The notes: a model not told the origin generated them from the sequence alone. DNA of 64,000 nt from Delphinapterus leucas (GCF_002288925.2 NW_022098072.1:18958326-19022325); one strand, 5' to 3'; positions 1 to 58,300 are shown, counted from the first letter of the stretch. Translations and numbers: made by a program.

Positions 1-2734
1 TGGTTATGTTCGTCAATTTTGTGGAACCATACTATACCACACACCACTTTGAATCATGGCTAGAAAGTTGGCTCAATTTTACCCGAGTCAGGGTTCTAGG
101 CCAAAGCTGTCATTAAAAATTAAGATAGAGTGGTAAAGAAACAGCTGCAACCTGGTTTTAAAATAAATTTTGTGGAAGATGGAGAATAAGCCTGAACATT
201 TCCATCAGGGGCTTTGGGGACTGCCCCTGGAGAAAAGTGGCTGTCACTTCTGATCTGCAGGTGGGGAGAGTGGCCAAGCCACCTAACAATGGGATTCGAA
301 TTTACAAAGAATCTGAGGAACAGAAAGGTGCTCAGAGGCAAACTAAGTTTAATGAGGCAAAGGCAGGGCACTACATTTAGGGAGCACCACTAAGCAATAT
401 CTAACTCCAGGCTGGATGGGGCCCAAAGTCGTACAGTGTATAAAGTACAAGCAGGAGACAAATGCATTGTAGGCTGGCACGACAGATCTGTCAATATGTA
501 CACAAGTAAGATACCCATTTTATAGATGATCAACCGGAGGTTCAAACTGTTAAGAGTCACTATCATTTTATTCTTATTTTGAACAACTTGTTAAACTGGA
601 GCTCCTCAGTCTATACAAGATAGAGTTTCAGAACCTCCAGAGAAGCCAAAGGAATGTGACTAGACTGAATTGGAAACATGGATTTTGGGGAAAATACGGA
701 CTCATGTTTCTTACAGATGTGATCAGCTTCCTATGTCCAGGGTTAAGGTCACTGTAATCTTTACGAGCTAGTCTCTTAGAGCATTCCTTTTATTCTTTCA
801 ACATGTATTTATTGGGTACCCAATACGTGACAGGCTCTGTGCCACACACCGGGGGTATCAAAGTGAAAGGAAAAAAAAAAAGGACAGTACCTTGGCTTCA
901 GAGCGCTTACATTCTGGAAGCGCCAAGGATATGGGATTTTCCCCCACTTGCTACCCTGGCAGTTGACCAGGAGTAAGGATTAGTCTTCGACTCTGAAAAG
1001 GACTGTGGGACTTCAGGAGCCTCCTCCTTAGGGCTTCGCTTGAAAGCTCCAAGATCACTTCCTAAAATGCAATATAAATTAGTCCAGTGCCTTTGGAATA
1101 AGGCTACTGTTCTGTATGTTTGTGAACTCTCAGTATATCGAGTATGGTAGCTACAGTAATCGATTGTTAAACTAGTTTAAATGTCTCAGAATGTGGGAGA
1201 ATGGTGCCATCTTGTGGACAAGAGGGAGTAGGGCCACACATCCCACATACTGTGCAAGGGGGATAGAAATACATCTCTCAATAGGAGACTGTGACTTTCA
1301 CTGGCTACAACTGTTGACCATTTGTTACCTACTACTATTACCGTAAGATTTATTTCTTTTAACCTATCTCCTGGTGTTTTGGTAGACATCCGTGTATTAT
1401 TCCAGACCAAAGACATTATAACAACAGTGTAAGCTGATTCACACTCACTTTAAAAAAGTCTGTGAGAATTTTAATCCTCCCCAAAGGCAAAGAATGAATC
1501 AGATTATTTCTCAGGAACTTTCTAGTCGTCATGACTCTAATTAGAATTATAATGTAATATACACAGAAAGTATGTTTAAGATACTATAATCTTGAAGAAT
1601 GAAAAAAGACATTGTGACCTTAAGATAATATTTGCTGAAATCTCAGTGGAGTGGAGTGTGTTGTGTCTCAGTGGAGATGGTGGGGTTTGTGGTGGTGGTG
1701 ACTTTTTTTTCCAAACTTAAGCATAAAATGCCCAGGGCACCTTGCCTTTGTATTCTATACCTAGCTGTGCAGAGGCTCTCAGTTATCATGATGATTAACC
1801 AATTTCTTAGAAGAGGGGCATGCATAAGAGATGATTTCATCCCTATCAAAATCTACTGTGTAAGTTTTCAGACCTTTTGGATGTTTTGTAAATGGTTTCA
1901 AAGAGAATAAGAACGTTTAATTCCTCTTGGCCTGAGGCTGCAGTATGATTTCAATACCAGTCGCACTTACCCTGCAGCGAGATGAACAGATTTTAATTTT
2001 GATGGAGTCCTTGGTGCTATGACGTTGGTACAGAGGCTTATGCTGAAAAGGATAAGGTACTTGTTTACTCCACACTGGAAAAAAATATCACATGACCCTT
2101 TCTTTTGTTAATGATACTTCTCCATTGAAAGAAGAGGCCATGAGGCTAAAGAATCTGAAATATCTAGTAGGCACCCTTGGAAAAAAATATTCTGGTGAAA
2201 GGCAAACCATACTAGTTTTTACAGTCTGATGGAACTCAGCATGTTAAATGCTATGAATTTTTATACACCACAGCCTGTGGGTTCCCAGAAGTGGGAGTGC
2301 TGCCCTGCCTATACTTCTGGGTGTCACTCAGACCTCCCCTTTGACCTAATACAACTATTCTTCATTGTTCATGCAAGATTTGTTCCGATGACTATTCTAC
2401 TCAGGCCTGCCTGCTTATTTTGCTGGTATCTCAAATCCACAATCCCACCACTGAATATTTGTCACAATCTCTTTACTCCTTTTCCCATTTCTAGATTCTG
2501 CCCCCGACCCCCGCCGGTGCCATATGATGGGGCTTTAACACATCACCCCCCCCCCCCCACCAGAGCCTGGAACCTCTCAGCCCTCAGTGCGTTTCTGGGC
2601 TTTCCTCCCTGCTTTGTCTCCTCGAGGCACACTTTGCTTACTCTTGTTACATTGGTGTTGTGATAAACTGTGTCTGCTACAGCCTCTTCATGTGGGCATA
2701 TTTCCTTCTATCATTTTCCTCTTCTGTCTTTCAG
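1..2734 (+). other. CRYBG1: CRYBG1 intronic sequence (last intron)
   Basis: No exon recognised. It holds an L2-like fragment (783-905), a poly(A) run and a 13-C tract (2546-2558). The open frame at 2229-2663 has no family resemblance, although its GSQKWEC stretch faintly recalls a beta-trefoil QxW. I could not support it as an exon. The rest looks like unique intron. Confidence 0.55.
783..905 (-). repeat. L2-like fragment
   Basis: tttcaacatgtatttattgg, then tgacaggctctgtgccacac and gagcgcttacattctgg. Reverse orientation. Confidence 0.65.
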
Positions 2735-2829
2735 GGGGTACACAGTATGATCAAAATCACCTTATCCTCAACAGTGTCAGCAAAGAGAAGTTAACACAAG
2801 TGTGGGAAGCCATGGTCCTATATATCTGA
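2735..2829 (+). CDS. CRYBG1: CRYBG1 last coding segment (partial gene)
   Basis: CRYBG1 (AIM1) is a beta/gamma-crystallin repeat protein with a C-terminal ricin-B-like lectin domain. It is a non-lens crystallin-family protein associated with the actin cytoskeleton. A strong acceptor (tcttctgtctttcag, ending 2734) opens a frame reading GTQYDQNHLILNSVSKEKLT, then QVWEAMVLYI and TGA. The WEAMVLYI end fits the last strand of a beta-trefoil. Support is mainly positional: this gene lies directly downstream of RTN4IP1 in convergent orientation in mammals, and a long 3'UTR with a poly(A) signal follows. The segment starts in phase 1 (one base of the first Gly comes from the previous exon, which lies outside the window or was not recognised). 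Confidence 0.75.
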
Positions 2830-3415
2830 ATTTAAGAATGCAGGAGGAATATTTCTGGAGGTCTTTCAGCTACCTTATTTAAACAAACAAAAAAAAGAAA
2901 AAACAAGGGCTGCAGACAGAAGCGCCAAGAAGAAAGTGGACCTGCTCCTTCAACAGCTCTAAATTCTCTCTTGAATCACACCACCGTGACCAGGACAACC
3001 ACTCATCTTCTCAAAAGACTGTAATCGTTTTAAACCAGTCATTTATCCTCCTCTTGTTTTATCCCTTTCATTTCTTTTCAGTAGCTGCTTAAACAGGTTG
3101 CCTCATTAGCTGCAAGACTATGTACATTTTAAATTATAGCCAAAGATAGAGAACAAGAACAAACTTACCGACCTTGCAGACCTACAAGTCCTGTACACTT
3201 TAAAGGGAAGGACAGAAGCTCAAGTTTGTAAGGTAGGAGACTGTTCAGCATCTGAGAAGAAATAATTTATTAGGCCTATAATTTTGGTCCTTGATCTTCT
3301 GATTTCTGGACTTACGAATTATGCCGTATAGCAAAGTGGGGAAAGCCTTATCTAGTCAGACCTACCTTAAGCAACTAAGTATAAACAAAATGTTTCTGTT
3401 AATATCAAAAATTAG

Positions 3416-3719
3416 GGGACTTCCCTGGGGGCACAGTGGTTAAGAGCCTGCCTGCCAATGCAGGGGACACGGGTTCGAGCCCTGGTCCAGGAAGATCCCA
3501 CGTGATACAGACTGGCTGGGCCCATGAGCCACAACTACTGAGCCCGCGTGACACAACTCCTGAAGCCCGTGTGCCTAGAGCCCGTGCTCCGCAACTAGAG
3601 AAGCCACTGCAATGAGAAGCCCACGCACCGCAACGAAGAGTAACCCCTGCTCGCCGCAGCTAGAGAAAGCCTATGCACAGCAGCAAAGACCCAATGCAGC
3701 CTAAAATATATTTTTTTTT
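3416..3719 (+). repeat. CHR-type tRNA-derived SINE in CRYBG1 3'UTR
   Basis: Full-length ~300-bp subtype with the cttccctgg head and an A/T-rich tail. Target-site duplication aaaaattag at 3407-3415 and 3720-3728. It lies between the CRYBG1 stop and its poly(A) signal. Confidence 0.9.
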
Positions 3720-4462
3720 AAAAATTAGTAAATTTACAAAGATAGCATGTTCATGTCTGCTAACATTTATTAGCAGGATCTGGATTATTTTAACCCACTC
3801 TAGAATGTCACATGTGAGTGTTGTTTAGTGCTTTTCTTGCAGATGCTACTGAAACAGTATTACCATGACCTAATTTATGAGCCCATCCTCATCTACAGGT
3901 AGTTCTGAAGCAGCGTTACGCAGGCCTTTGCTAAACTCAGGTCTTTTAGCCCAATTTCCTGCCCTCCTGTCCAGCTGCACTGGCACGAGGGCTGCATGGG
4001 GCTGCCTTCCCTGTGAGGCTCCATGGCCCCGCACCTGCTATGACTGCTGGGGGACAGCCTCAGGTCATGTACTTCTGGGAGCAGAAACGAGAGGTGTGGA
4101 AGGCTCAAGAGGATGACCAGCAATTCTCTCCAGAAAGCGAAAGGAGACTAAAGCAATCCTAGTTGGCCAGATCTCAGATCTGAGAACCCTAAGACACAGC
4201 AAGTATTTCAGTGGAAACTGAAAATATTTAGCTGCTGATTGTACACTCCCTGGCCTCAGTGCTGTTCACAGTTTGAACAAAACTGCAAAACATTCCTTGA
4301 ATACACGCTTCCTCTTTTTGTCCTCATGCCGTTGTCCTCGTCAAACAGCAGCTGCCATGCGTCTTGTTCTTAGGTGCACAGCTCTGGCCTTAGGCCTTTG
4401 TGTGTCTCACTACACAGTAAGGTGGGGTAAGACTGTCGAGTCTGTGTTGAATTTATCTCTTG

Positions 4463-4468
4463 AATAAA
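4463..4468 (+). terminator. CRYBG1: CRYBG1 poly(A) signal
   Basis: AATAAA followed after about 5-20 nt by a GT-rich element (cttgtttctggtt), the usual layout of a mammalian cleavage site. The transcript end should be near 4480-4490. Confidence 0.65.
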
Positions 4469-5029
4469 CTTGTTTCTGGTTAACCGTATTGATGCAATCT
4501 GAGAGAGTCCATTCTAGCCCTCGTAACACTTCAAAGAGGGTCAGCAGGCAGATTAGAAACAAATGTCTGATCTGGACAAGGTGGGTTTCAGAGCTGCTAG
4601 AATAACAGCAGGGGGAGATTTTTGACTACCCTCTTTCCAGACTCAGTGGTGAAGGGGCACACTCCACTTTTCTGAGTGGACATGAGGGTAAGTGAGGTCG
4701 TCCCTCGAGAGATGCCCCTCACTACCACTGGGAGGCCTCAAAGAGAAAGAGCTGAGGTTGAATTCAGAGAAGTCAAAAGTGGCTTATTCACACCTGGAAA
4801 AACATCTTGCTTTTGAGGTAAATTTGTACTGGTGAGAACAGCAATTCTAGAGAAAAACCCTCATGCAACACTACAAATGAGTGTCTATCAGGAAGAAACC
4901 AAGTAGAAGGCTACTCAGACAGGTCTACGTCAGAAGCCAAATGATAGCAGCTGAGCTGCAGTAATGAGGGGATCGTGGCAGGAACTGGACACTTACCGTC
5001 AATGATCAGAGGGCACAGACTAGAGACTC

Positions 5030-5927
5030 AAAAGCCGCAACGGGTTTATTGGAGAGATACCTAAATGCAAGCATTTCAGGTCAAACTGGAGAACTCTGGC
5101 CCCCAATGGAACGGTGGTAATTTCCACGGAAAAGTCCCCAGAGAAGCACATTTCAGTTGCCGAAAGAGGACTAGCCTTATGCAAAAAAGTAAGTGTTTTA
5201 AAAAGTTACAAACGTTACATCACATTTCATTTTCTAAAAGCGTAAACAACCAAATCGCTCGCGAGATTTTTACATATGACCCTAAGAGATTCAGAACTCT
5301 GAGGGCTGTTATGACCGCACACTGGAGCAGATGGAATAAAAATCAAAGGAAACTTTGGCCAGTGGGAAAAGTGCTCACTATGACCCTAAGAAGGAATTAG
5401 CTTTAAGGAAGCTCTTCATGCTGCCATCCCTCCACACGCTGAAAGTTCTAATCTCTCACAATTATTAAGATGATAAAACAAACAGAGTTTGAGCTACTAG
5501 AACAGAAGATGCCGCCACAATTTGCAAATCTGCTGTGAAAGAACAGCTTGAAAAAAACAAAAGGCAATTTTCAGCAACTTTATAGACAAGTCCAAGTGCA
5601 GAAATGTTCATATCTTGTCCCTGCTTACGTGTGTATCCCCTGCGCTTGGCATGGAGGAGCTCGGCAGACAGGAGTGCGCGGCCGCGTCGGGGCAGGTGAC
5701 ACGAGAACGCTCTGGGCAGAGCAAGGTGATGACAGAGGGTGGGGCTGTGGCTGTAAAATCAGTCTCTGCTCAGCTCAGCAGACAGGAAATGACTGGCAGA
5801 AACGTGTGTGTGCTAAATTTATTTCATGGAACTTCTAGTCTAAGCTGGAAAGGGACGGCTGGAAAAGAGTCGGGGCCTACAGGCACTCACCAAATAAGAG
5901 CCCACAGGCACCGAACTGAGTGTTTAT
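5030..5927 (-). other. RTN4IP1: RTN4IP1 3' untranslated region (inferred extent)
   Basis: Sequence downstream of the RTN4IP1 stop. A canonical AATAAA on the minus strand (plus-strand tttatt at 5045-5050) would give a transcript end near 5030 and a UTR of about 0.9 kb. Cleavage there leaves about 0.55 kb to the inferred CRYBG1 end, similar to the short gap I recall for the human genes. A stretch around 5655-5780 is GC-rich. Extent is inferred; there are no transcript data. Confidence 0.6.
5045..5050 (-). terminator. RTN4IP1: RTN4IP1 distal poly(A) signal
   Basis: AATAAA on the minus strand about 0.88 kb after the stop codon. It is the best candidate for the main cleavage signal because its distance from the CRYBG1 poly(A) site agrees with the expected convergent spacing. 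Confidence 0.6.

Positions 5928-5928
<1 letters not shown>
5923..5928 (-). terminator. RTN4IP1: AATAAA overlapping the RTN4IP1 stop codon
   Basis: The hexamer shares its first A with the TAA stop. If used, it would give a 3'UTR of only about 15-30 nt. Downstream minus-strand sequence contains a GT-containing stretch (ttcggtgcctgtggg), so weak use is possible. Whether it is used cannot be told from sequence. Confidence 0.4.
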
Positions 5929-51390
<45,462 letters not shown>

Positions 51391-51639
51391 CGTAAACAGT
51401 GGTTGAATTGCGTGCCCTAATTAAAAGGCACTTATACTGGCTCAAACCCTCACACCTGAATTCGGTCAAATTCTGCCAAACACTCTGGCCGGTTTCAAAG
51501 TTGAGAATTCAAAACTGAAGTTAGACTGATGGAGCAACTGAAGAAAGAAGAGTACGGAACTACTCTACTCTTCACATCTGAAATGCTCCAATTAACGTTC
51601 CAGTCAGTATTCTGTCCATTCTCCTCCTCCCTTACACCC

Positions 51640-52340
51640 CCTCCCCTTAAAAACAAAAACAAAACCGCTAGAATCCTGCCCTGTCCCGGGAGCTCTCTGC
51701 GGGACAAGCCGAGTCCGCTCGCGATCCGGATGTCAGAGAAATTCACACACTTCCAGGCTCCCGCCGCGACCCCCGGAGTCTCCTTGCCACCAGCTCTACT
51801 TCCCCGCAGGACTTCCTTAGAGGCGCCAGCCAATCGCGTGCAAAGATCATTTTCCTCGGGCTGCAATTCGACCAATCTGAGTACTCGGTGCTGACAGGTT
51901 CGCTGGCAAATGGCTGCGCCCATGTAATACCGGCAGCAGCAGCTGACCTTTCTTCTTCCTCCTTGACACCAAGCCCCTGTGGTGGCGGGTGGGACACGAG
52001 GACCATGTTGGGCCGGACCCTCCGAGAAGTGAGTGGAATTGTCTGCTGAGGGCCCAGGGAGGTCGGGAAGATTCGCGGAGTCCTTGTTCACGTGGACGTG
52101 GCGTCCCCCGGCCGGCGCGCATCGTGGTCAGCCTCGCCGCTTCCTTCCCTGGAACTTGGTGGGGGATTCGGACCGCCGGGTCCTTAGGCTGTGCTCCTTA
52201 TATCCGTTCAGGAGTTAGGATCTCCGCGGGGGAGGCTTCTGCACCGCCGCGCTGTGGGGTGGAAGGGAACAGTGGCTTCTCTCGATTATTCGTTCGCCCT
52301 GGCTGCGTGGGGCCCTGGCCGGTCTCAGCCAGATAAGGGG
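51640..52340. promoter_or_regulatory. Bidirectional CpG-rich promoter of RTN4IP1 and QRSL1
   Basis: The two start codons (51390, minus; 52005, plus) are 614 bp apart, head to head. CpG density is high from about 51660 to 52340 and no TATA box is evident, as in housekeeping bidirectional promoters. Visible motifs include two CCAAT boxes (51830-51834 and 51872-51876, 42 bp apart), an ATGGC-type YY1-like element (51907-51917), an ERR/nuclear-receptor half site TGACCTT (51944-51950), ETS-like ttcc cores and an E-box CACGTG (52089-52094). Motif functions are inference. Open frames in this interval on both strands are by-products of GC richness. Confidence 0.85.
52005..52028 (+). CDS. QRSL1: QRSL1 coding exon 1 (residues 1-8)
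   Basis: ATG at 52005 in good context (gacc before ATG, A at -3). It reads MLGRTLRE and stops at a strong donor gtgagt (52029). Only 24 coding bases, inside the CpG-rich promoter. It was identified from the known N-terminus MLGR-LRE joined to VSEALKQG of exon 2. Confidence 0.93.
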
Positions 52341-55300
52341 GATTTGGCTGGTCCACGTCAGTCTCTCTTGTCCGCTACACACATCTGATGCAGTCCTCAC
52401 TAAGAAGCCCGCAAATCTGTCCCTTGCAAAAGCCAAACTAGTGATTCTTAGCTTTTTTCCCTCCTGGACATATTCATTCTTCAAGCTTCAACTACCACCA
52501 AGATACTAGTGATTCTCTTACCCGTGTCTCCATTAATTGGACATCGTTTTTGAACTCTAGGCTATATTTGTGAATGTCTAATGGACATCGCTTCCAAAAC
52601 TCCCACAGGAGTTTGATGAATCTAACCAAAGCTGACTTCATCCTTGTAACAGAATCACCTCTTGCGTCTCAATCTCCATCATAAAAAACAAACAAAAACC
52701 TAATTATGGAATTCTTAATATTCTGTTTTTAGCGGCACAACTGTTATCCCAGGTGCCCTTAGATTCTTCTTCATAGGTCATATCCAGGAAGTCACTAAAC
52801 CGTGTTAGTTCTCTTTTGAACTTATGTCTGGGATCTGTTCTCTCACTTTATCCCTGCTGTTAGGGCTTTAGTTCCGATCTCCTTGCTTTCTGATCTCTCA
52901 ACCTGCAGAGCTGTCTGCAGGCCCACTGCTATCAGAATCACCTCGGCCCGCCTTAAAGCTACAGCTGTGTCCCACTCAGGAAGGTTAGTATGGTAAGGCC
53001 CAGAGTGTATGGTTTAACTTGGGTTCCAGGTGATTCTGCTGATAAGTAGCAATTGAGGACCTACCCCGTCTTCCATCTTCATTTGTATCTTCACCTGGGA
53101 AGTCTTTTTTTTTCTTTTTCCAGCTGGCAGCCTTTTAGAAAGCTGTAAATTATGAGAACTTTAAATCCACAGGTTTTAAATAATAGTTATTCCCCTAAAT
53201 ACATTTTTGCTTTACTATCCTAAATTGTATCTTGCCTATACTGTCAGTGAAGAATCCAATTTGTTTTTAAAAATTAAAAACTTTTTAACTCCAAACTTGT
53301 TTTAAAATGAAATATAACCTAAAAAATGCGGTACTTTCTTTTTCTGCCCTTTCCCCCAGCACTACCTTTTTTGTGCCACCCCTTCCTAATGTCCAGTGAG
53401 CCACTGTCAGAAACAACTTTTACCTCAAGGGGGAAAAGGGAAGCTGACCCAAGGGTAGTCAGGAAATTGCCTTGGCATGATTACTTTCACTTAATCACTC
53501 TTTTAACAAATACTTATTGATGCCTATTGTGTGGAAAACATTATTTACTTATTTTCCCAGCCCATAATATATCTTCTGTCCACTCTGTTCTTTCCATATC
53601 ATTGTACCAATGCCCTAAATTCTACCAATTACAGATTAATTAATTTAGTACACATTCTATTTTAAATATGTAAAGATGCTTGGGAAGGTTGAATGATTTA
53701 TTTATCCACTGTTGTGAATTATTATAGTTCAATCAGATTTCTCTCCATCACACCCTGGCTGAGATAATCAGTTAAGGAAAGGGAAAATTTTGCGGGGGAG
53801 GGGACTGAGGGAGGGGCTGGAAACTATGGCATTTTGAGACAATTTGGGGGGCCTAAGTGGAGGCTTAGGGCAGTAGAGGAGCCCTAGGAGGAAGCACTAA
53901 AACGAGGTAAAATGCCAAATAGGAGGTAGAACTGCTACTTGTAAATTTTACCCAGGTACACTCAGTAAGGGAAAGAGTCTTACTTTCACCTTCCTTTCTT
54001 GTGGCATGATCCCAGTATTTCTAGGAACCAGATGCCAGGCTAATATTATTAACCCTAAAGTTATGTTAAATGATTACTGTTATGTTAAAGAAAGTTAATT
54101 ATATATCCAGTAGGCTTCTTGGGGGTCTAGCCCAAGAATATTTAATTACTGTTCTATGGGAAAATAGACTCCAAATTTTAAACAACTCAGTTATTCATTC
54201 AATTAACATTTATTGAGCACCTCTGTGTTCCAGACACTGGGGATTAGCATTGAAGACAGAAATTCCTGCCCTCATGAAGCCTACATTTTTGTGGGGAAGC
54301 AGGCATTAAATAAGTTTCTTTGTTTAAGTAAATAATAGAATTTCAGGTAGTGTAGGTGCTATGAAAAAAGGTTAAGCAGGCTATAGTGTGCGAATTAGTT
54401 GGAGAGATGGATGTTTTAGATAGAGTGGTCAAGGAAGGTTTCGCTGACTGAGTGGGTGATATTTAGTAGAGACCTGAAGGGTGAGAAGGGTGTTCCAGGC
54501 AGAGGAGAGAATAAAAGTGCAATGTCTCTGAAGCAAGAGCAAACTTGATGTGGTCAAGGAATAGCAGGAAGGCCAGCAGACCCAAGAGAACTGAACGAGA
54601 AGAGTAGTGGGAGATGAGGTTATAGATAAGCAGGAACTGGATTACCTTTCCGGCCATGTTAAGGAGTGTGGATTTTATTCTAAATGTAATGCAAATCCTC
54701 TGGGAAGTTGTGAGTCTTTGGACATGATCTGACTTAAAAATTAAAAAGCTCCTTCAGGTTATTCAGGATTATGGTCTATAGGAAAGCAAGTAGGGAAGCA
54801 GGAAGACCAGTTAGAAGGTCATTGCATTGTCAAGAGCTGATGGCAGCATGGATAAGGTGATGGGAGGAGAGAGGTAATGCAAAGTGGGTGTTCGTTTTTT
54901 GTTGTTGTTGTTTTGGGGTTTTAAAATTTTATTTAGTTATTTATTTTTGGCTGTGCTGGGTCTTCGTTGCTGCGTGCGGGTTTTCTCTAGTTGCGAGCAG
55001 GGGCTACTCTTCGTTGTGGTGCACGGGCTTCTCATTGCGGTGGCTTTTCTTGTTGCAGAGCACAGGCTCTAGGCATGCGGGCTTCAGTAGTTGTGGCACG
55101 TGGGCTCAGTAGTTGTGGCTCACGGGCTTAGTTGCTCCGTGGCATGTGGGATCTTCCTGGACCAGGGCTCGAACCTGTGTCATCTGCATTGGCAGGCGGA
55201 TTCTTAACCACTGCACCACCAGGGAAACCCGGGTGTTAGTTTTTTAAGGTATGGCTTTCTGATGGATTGGATATGGAATTTGAGGGAAAAGAGATGAATC

Positions 55301-58300
55301 AAGGAGGATGCTTAGGTTTGGGGCCTGGGCAATTGAAGAAATGGTAACATTTGTCAAGATGGGAAAGACTCTACAGGGAGCATGTTGTGAGGAGAAAGTT
55401 ATCAAGACATGTTAATTTTGAGATGCTTCTAAAGATATGCAAGTGAAGATGTCAGTTAAGCAGGTAGATATAGGAACGTGGAGATCAAAAAAGAAGCTAG
55501 GTATGAGGATATAAATTGTCCAGAGTAGAGGACATAATTGAAGTTATATGGTCAGATGAGATCTCAGTGTAAATATAGAACAAGGCCTAAAACTTTCCAA
55601 CATTTAGGGGTCAGCAGTAGGAAGGAGAGCCCACAAAGGAGACTTGAAGGAGTGGCCAGTAAGGCAAGAGGAAAACCAGGATGGCTTGGTGTCCCGAAGT
55701 ACAAGTGAAAAAGAAGTGCTTCAAGGAGGGAGTGATGTCTTGTGTTGAATGCTGAGTGCTGCTGGACTGGGCCATGACTGCTGGATTTAGGAATGTGGAG
55801 GTTACTGGTGATCTTGATGTGCTATTTCTTGGAACAATGGAGACAAAAAGCATGAATGTTAAATGAGTGTGTTAAAGAGAGTACCAGTCAACCAGACACT
55901 CAGCTTTCAAGCGCTCTTCTATACCTTCAGCATTTATCAAGACAGTTTTTCTTTTGAAAGACAGTTCTTTTCCTAAGTGAAGCTTTGATGTTATCTGTAA
56001 AGTTAACAAAATGTTCTCTATTTGCTACAGAGGAGTAAATGCTGTAACAGCCTGCATAGAGAAGTAGTAGAATATAGTGGTCCAGAGCATGGGCTTTGGA
56101 AACAAGATCAGGCCTTGGTTGAATCCCAGCTCTGCTACTTTCTAGCTATGTGATTTTAAGCAGGAACTTCAGTAATTTATCTGTAAAATGGAAATAATAT
56201 CAGCCTCTTAGTGTGGATATGAAGATTAAATGAAATATAAAACATCTAGGATAATGCCTAGAACCAAGTGCCATTATTAACACTAATTTTGTTACAGTGA
56301 CAAAATTACTAGATTATATGTATTTACAGTTTTCTCTTCCCCTGTTTTCTAAGAAGAATGGTTCCTGAGGGAGATTTCTTAATTTTTCTAAGAAGGTATA
56401 TTACTTTTCTACTGCTGTGTAACAAATTAGTATAAACTTTTCAGCTTAAAATAACACATTCTTAAAACACACACACAATCTTATCATCTCACTGTTTTGT
56501 GGGTCAGGAATCCAGGAATGGAGTAGCTGGGTTCTCTACTCAGAGTCTCACAAGGCTGAAATCAAGGTGACAGCCAGAGCCGCAGTCTCTTTGGATGCCT
56601 TGGGATCCTCTTTCCACCTCACTGCTTGGCAGAATCCATTTCTTTGTGGTTGTAGGACTGAGGTCCCCGTATTCTTTCTTTCTTTTTTTAAAAAATATTT
56701 ATTTCTTTCTTTTTGGCTGTGTTGGGTCTTCATTGCCGCACGTGGGCTTTTCCCTAGTTGCGGTGAGCAGGGGCTACTCTTTGTTGCAGCACGAGGGCTT
56801 CTCATCGTGGTGGCCCCTCTTGTTGCAGAGCACGGGCTCTAGGCACACGGGCTTCAGTAGTTGTGGCACATGGGCTCAGTAGTTGTGGCTCGCAGGCTCT
56901 AGAGCACGGGCTCAGTAGTTGTGGCGCACGGGCTTAGTTGCTCCATGGCATGTGGGATCTTCCTGGACCAGGGATCAAACCCATGTCCTCTGCATTGGCA
57001 GGCGGATTCTTAACCACTGCGCCACCAGGGAAGTCCCTGTTCCCCGTTTTCTTGCTGACCATGTGGGTAGTAGAGTAAATGAGCTCAGGGGACAAGAGAT
57101 GTGGGTTAATTAGAACTGAGGTTTGGGAGATGATACAGATGTTGGTAATGATATAGTCTGGGCTAATGACCATGTGAGCTGGTAACTGGGGTGAGGTGAA
57201 GGAAGAGTTTGTGTGAAGTGAGGTCAGGAACGGAGAGGCCAGGTGTCCGTGTACCTGACTTGAAGTTTGAAGTCAACAAAAAGAGCAACAGGAGCCATAG
57301 AAAAGAAGATTACAGCAAACCAGCTGCTAAAAACTTCAGTGAATGAAAAGGAGTATCAGGGAGACTGTAGATTAACACACCAGGGAGAGTAATATAATCT
57401 CCTTCAAGGCCTGTGCTTCAGATGAGCTGGGGGTTTTGAGAAAAGAGGGAAGAGAAAACTTTTCTAGTTGATTTCATCTTATATTCAGATATGATACCTT
57501 TAGTTTTGCTCCAGGAGAGCTGTACTATTTTTATGTCATAATCCTTACATCTAATCCATTCTAGCTAATTAGCATCTTTGTTTTCATTTCTCTTCTCCAA
57601 TACCCTTATTGAGTTTGTCAAATCTAAATTTCCTAAAAATGATCCTAACAAAGATTACCATTTAAAATGAGTACTCCCAAGGACTTCCCTGGTGGTCCAG
57701 GGTAAAGAATCTGCCTTCCAATGCAGGGGATGCAGGTTCCATCCCTGGTCGGGGAACTAAGATCCCACATGCCACGGGGCAACTAAGCCCACGCGCCACA
57801 ACTACTGAGCTCACGTGCCCCAACAAGAGAATCTGCATGCCACAAACTATAGAGCCCATGTGCTCTGGACCCTGTGCATGTCACAACTAGAGAGAAGCCC
57901 GCACACCACAACTAGAGAGAAACATGTGCACCACAAGGAAGAGCCCATGCTGCAACGAAAGATCCTGCACGCCTCGACAAAGACCCAGCATGCTGCAACT
58001 AAGACCCAACACAGCCCAAAAAAATAAATAAATAAAAATTTTTTTAAATAAATAAAAAATAAAATGAGTACTCCCAGAACAGTATGGTGCAGCCTTAAAA
58101 AACTAAAAATAGAGCTACCATATGATCTGCAGTCCCACTCCTGGGCATATATCTGGAGAAAACCATAATTCGAAAAAATACACACCCCTCAATGTTCATT
58201 GCAGGACTATTTACAATAGCCAAGACATGGAAACAACCTAAATGTCCATCAACAGATGAAAGGATAAAGAAGATGTGGTACATATATACAATGGAATATT

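Larger units (their letters stand above)
2830..4485 (+). other. CRYBG1: CRYBG1 3' untranslated region
   Basis: About 1.65 kb between the stop codon and the first plausible poly(A) site. It contains a complete CHR-type SINE (3416-3719). The small open frames inside it (for example near 3877-4116 and 4273-4467) show no recognisable protein. The end is inferred from AATAAA at 4463-4468 followed by a GT-rich stretch. Confidence 0.65.

Noticed and set aside
2229..2663. 144-codon frame as a CRYBG1 exon
   Set aside because: It has no family resemblance beyond a GSQKWEC fragment, no clear donor in phase, and runs through the poly(C) tract.
4000..4170. A frame ending near 4170 that looks protein-like (QVMYFWEQKREVW)
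   Set aside because: It lies in the inferred CRYBG1 3'UTR and I could not link it to any family. A pyrimidine-rich acceptor-like site at ~3975 exists but has no support.
51495..52484. Long open frames on both strands in the promoter (up to 198 codons)
   Set aside because: CpG-rich DNA lacks stop codons by composition. The frames overlap on both strands, and the real starts of RTN4IP1 and QRSL1 explain the region.
57800..58020. Regularly spaced repeats resembling a small CRISPR-like array
   Set aside because: The cacaactagagaga units are the internal tandem body of a CHR-related SINE, and the host is a mammal.
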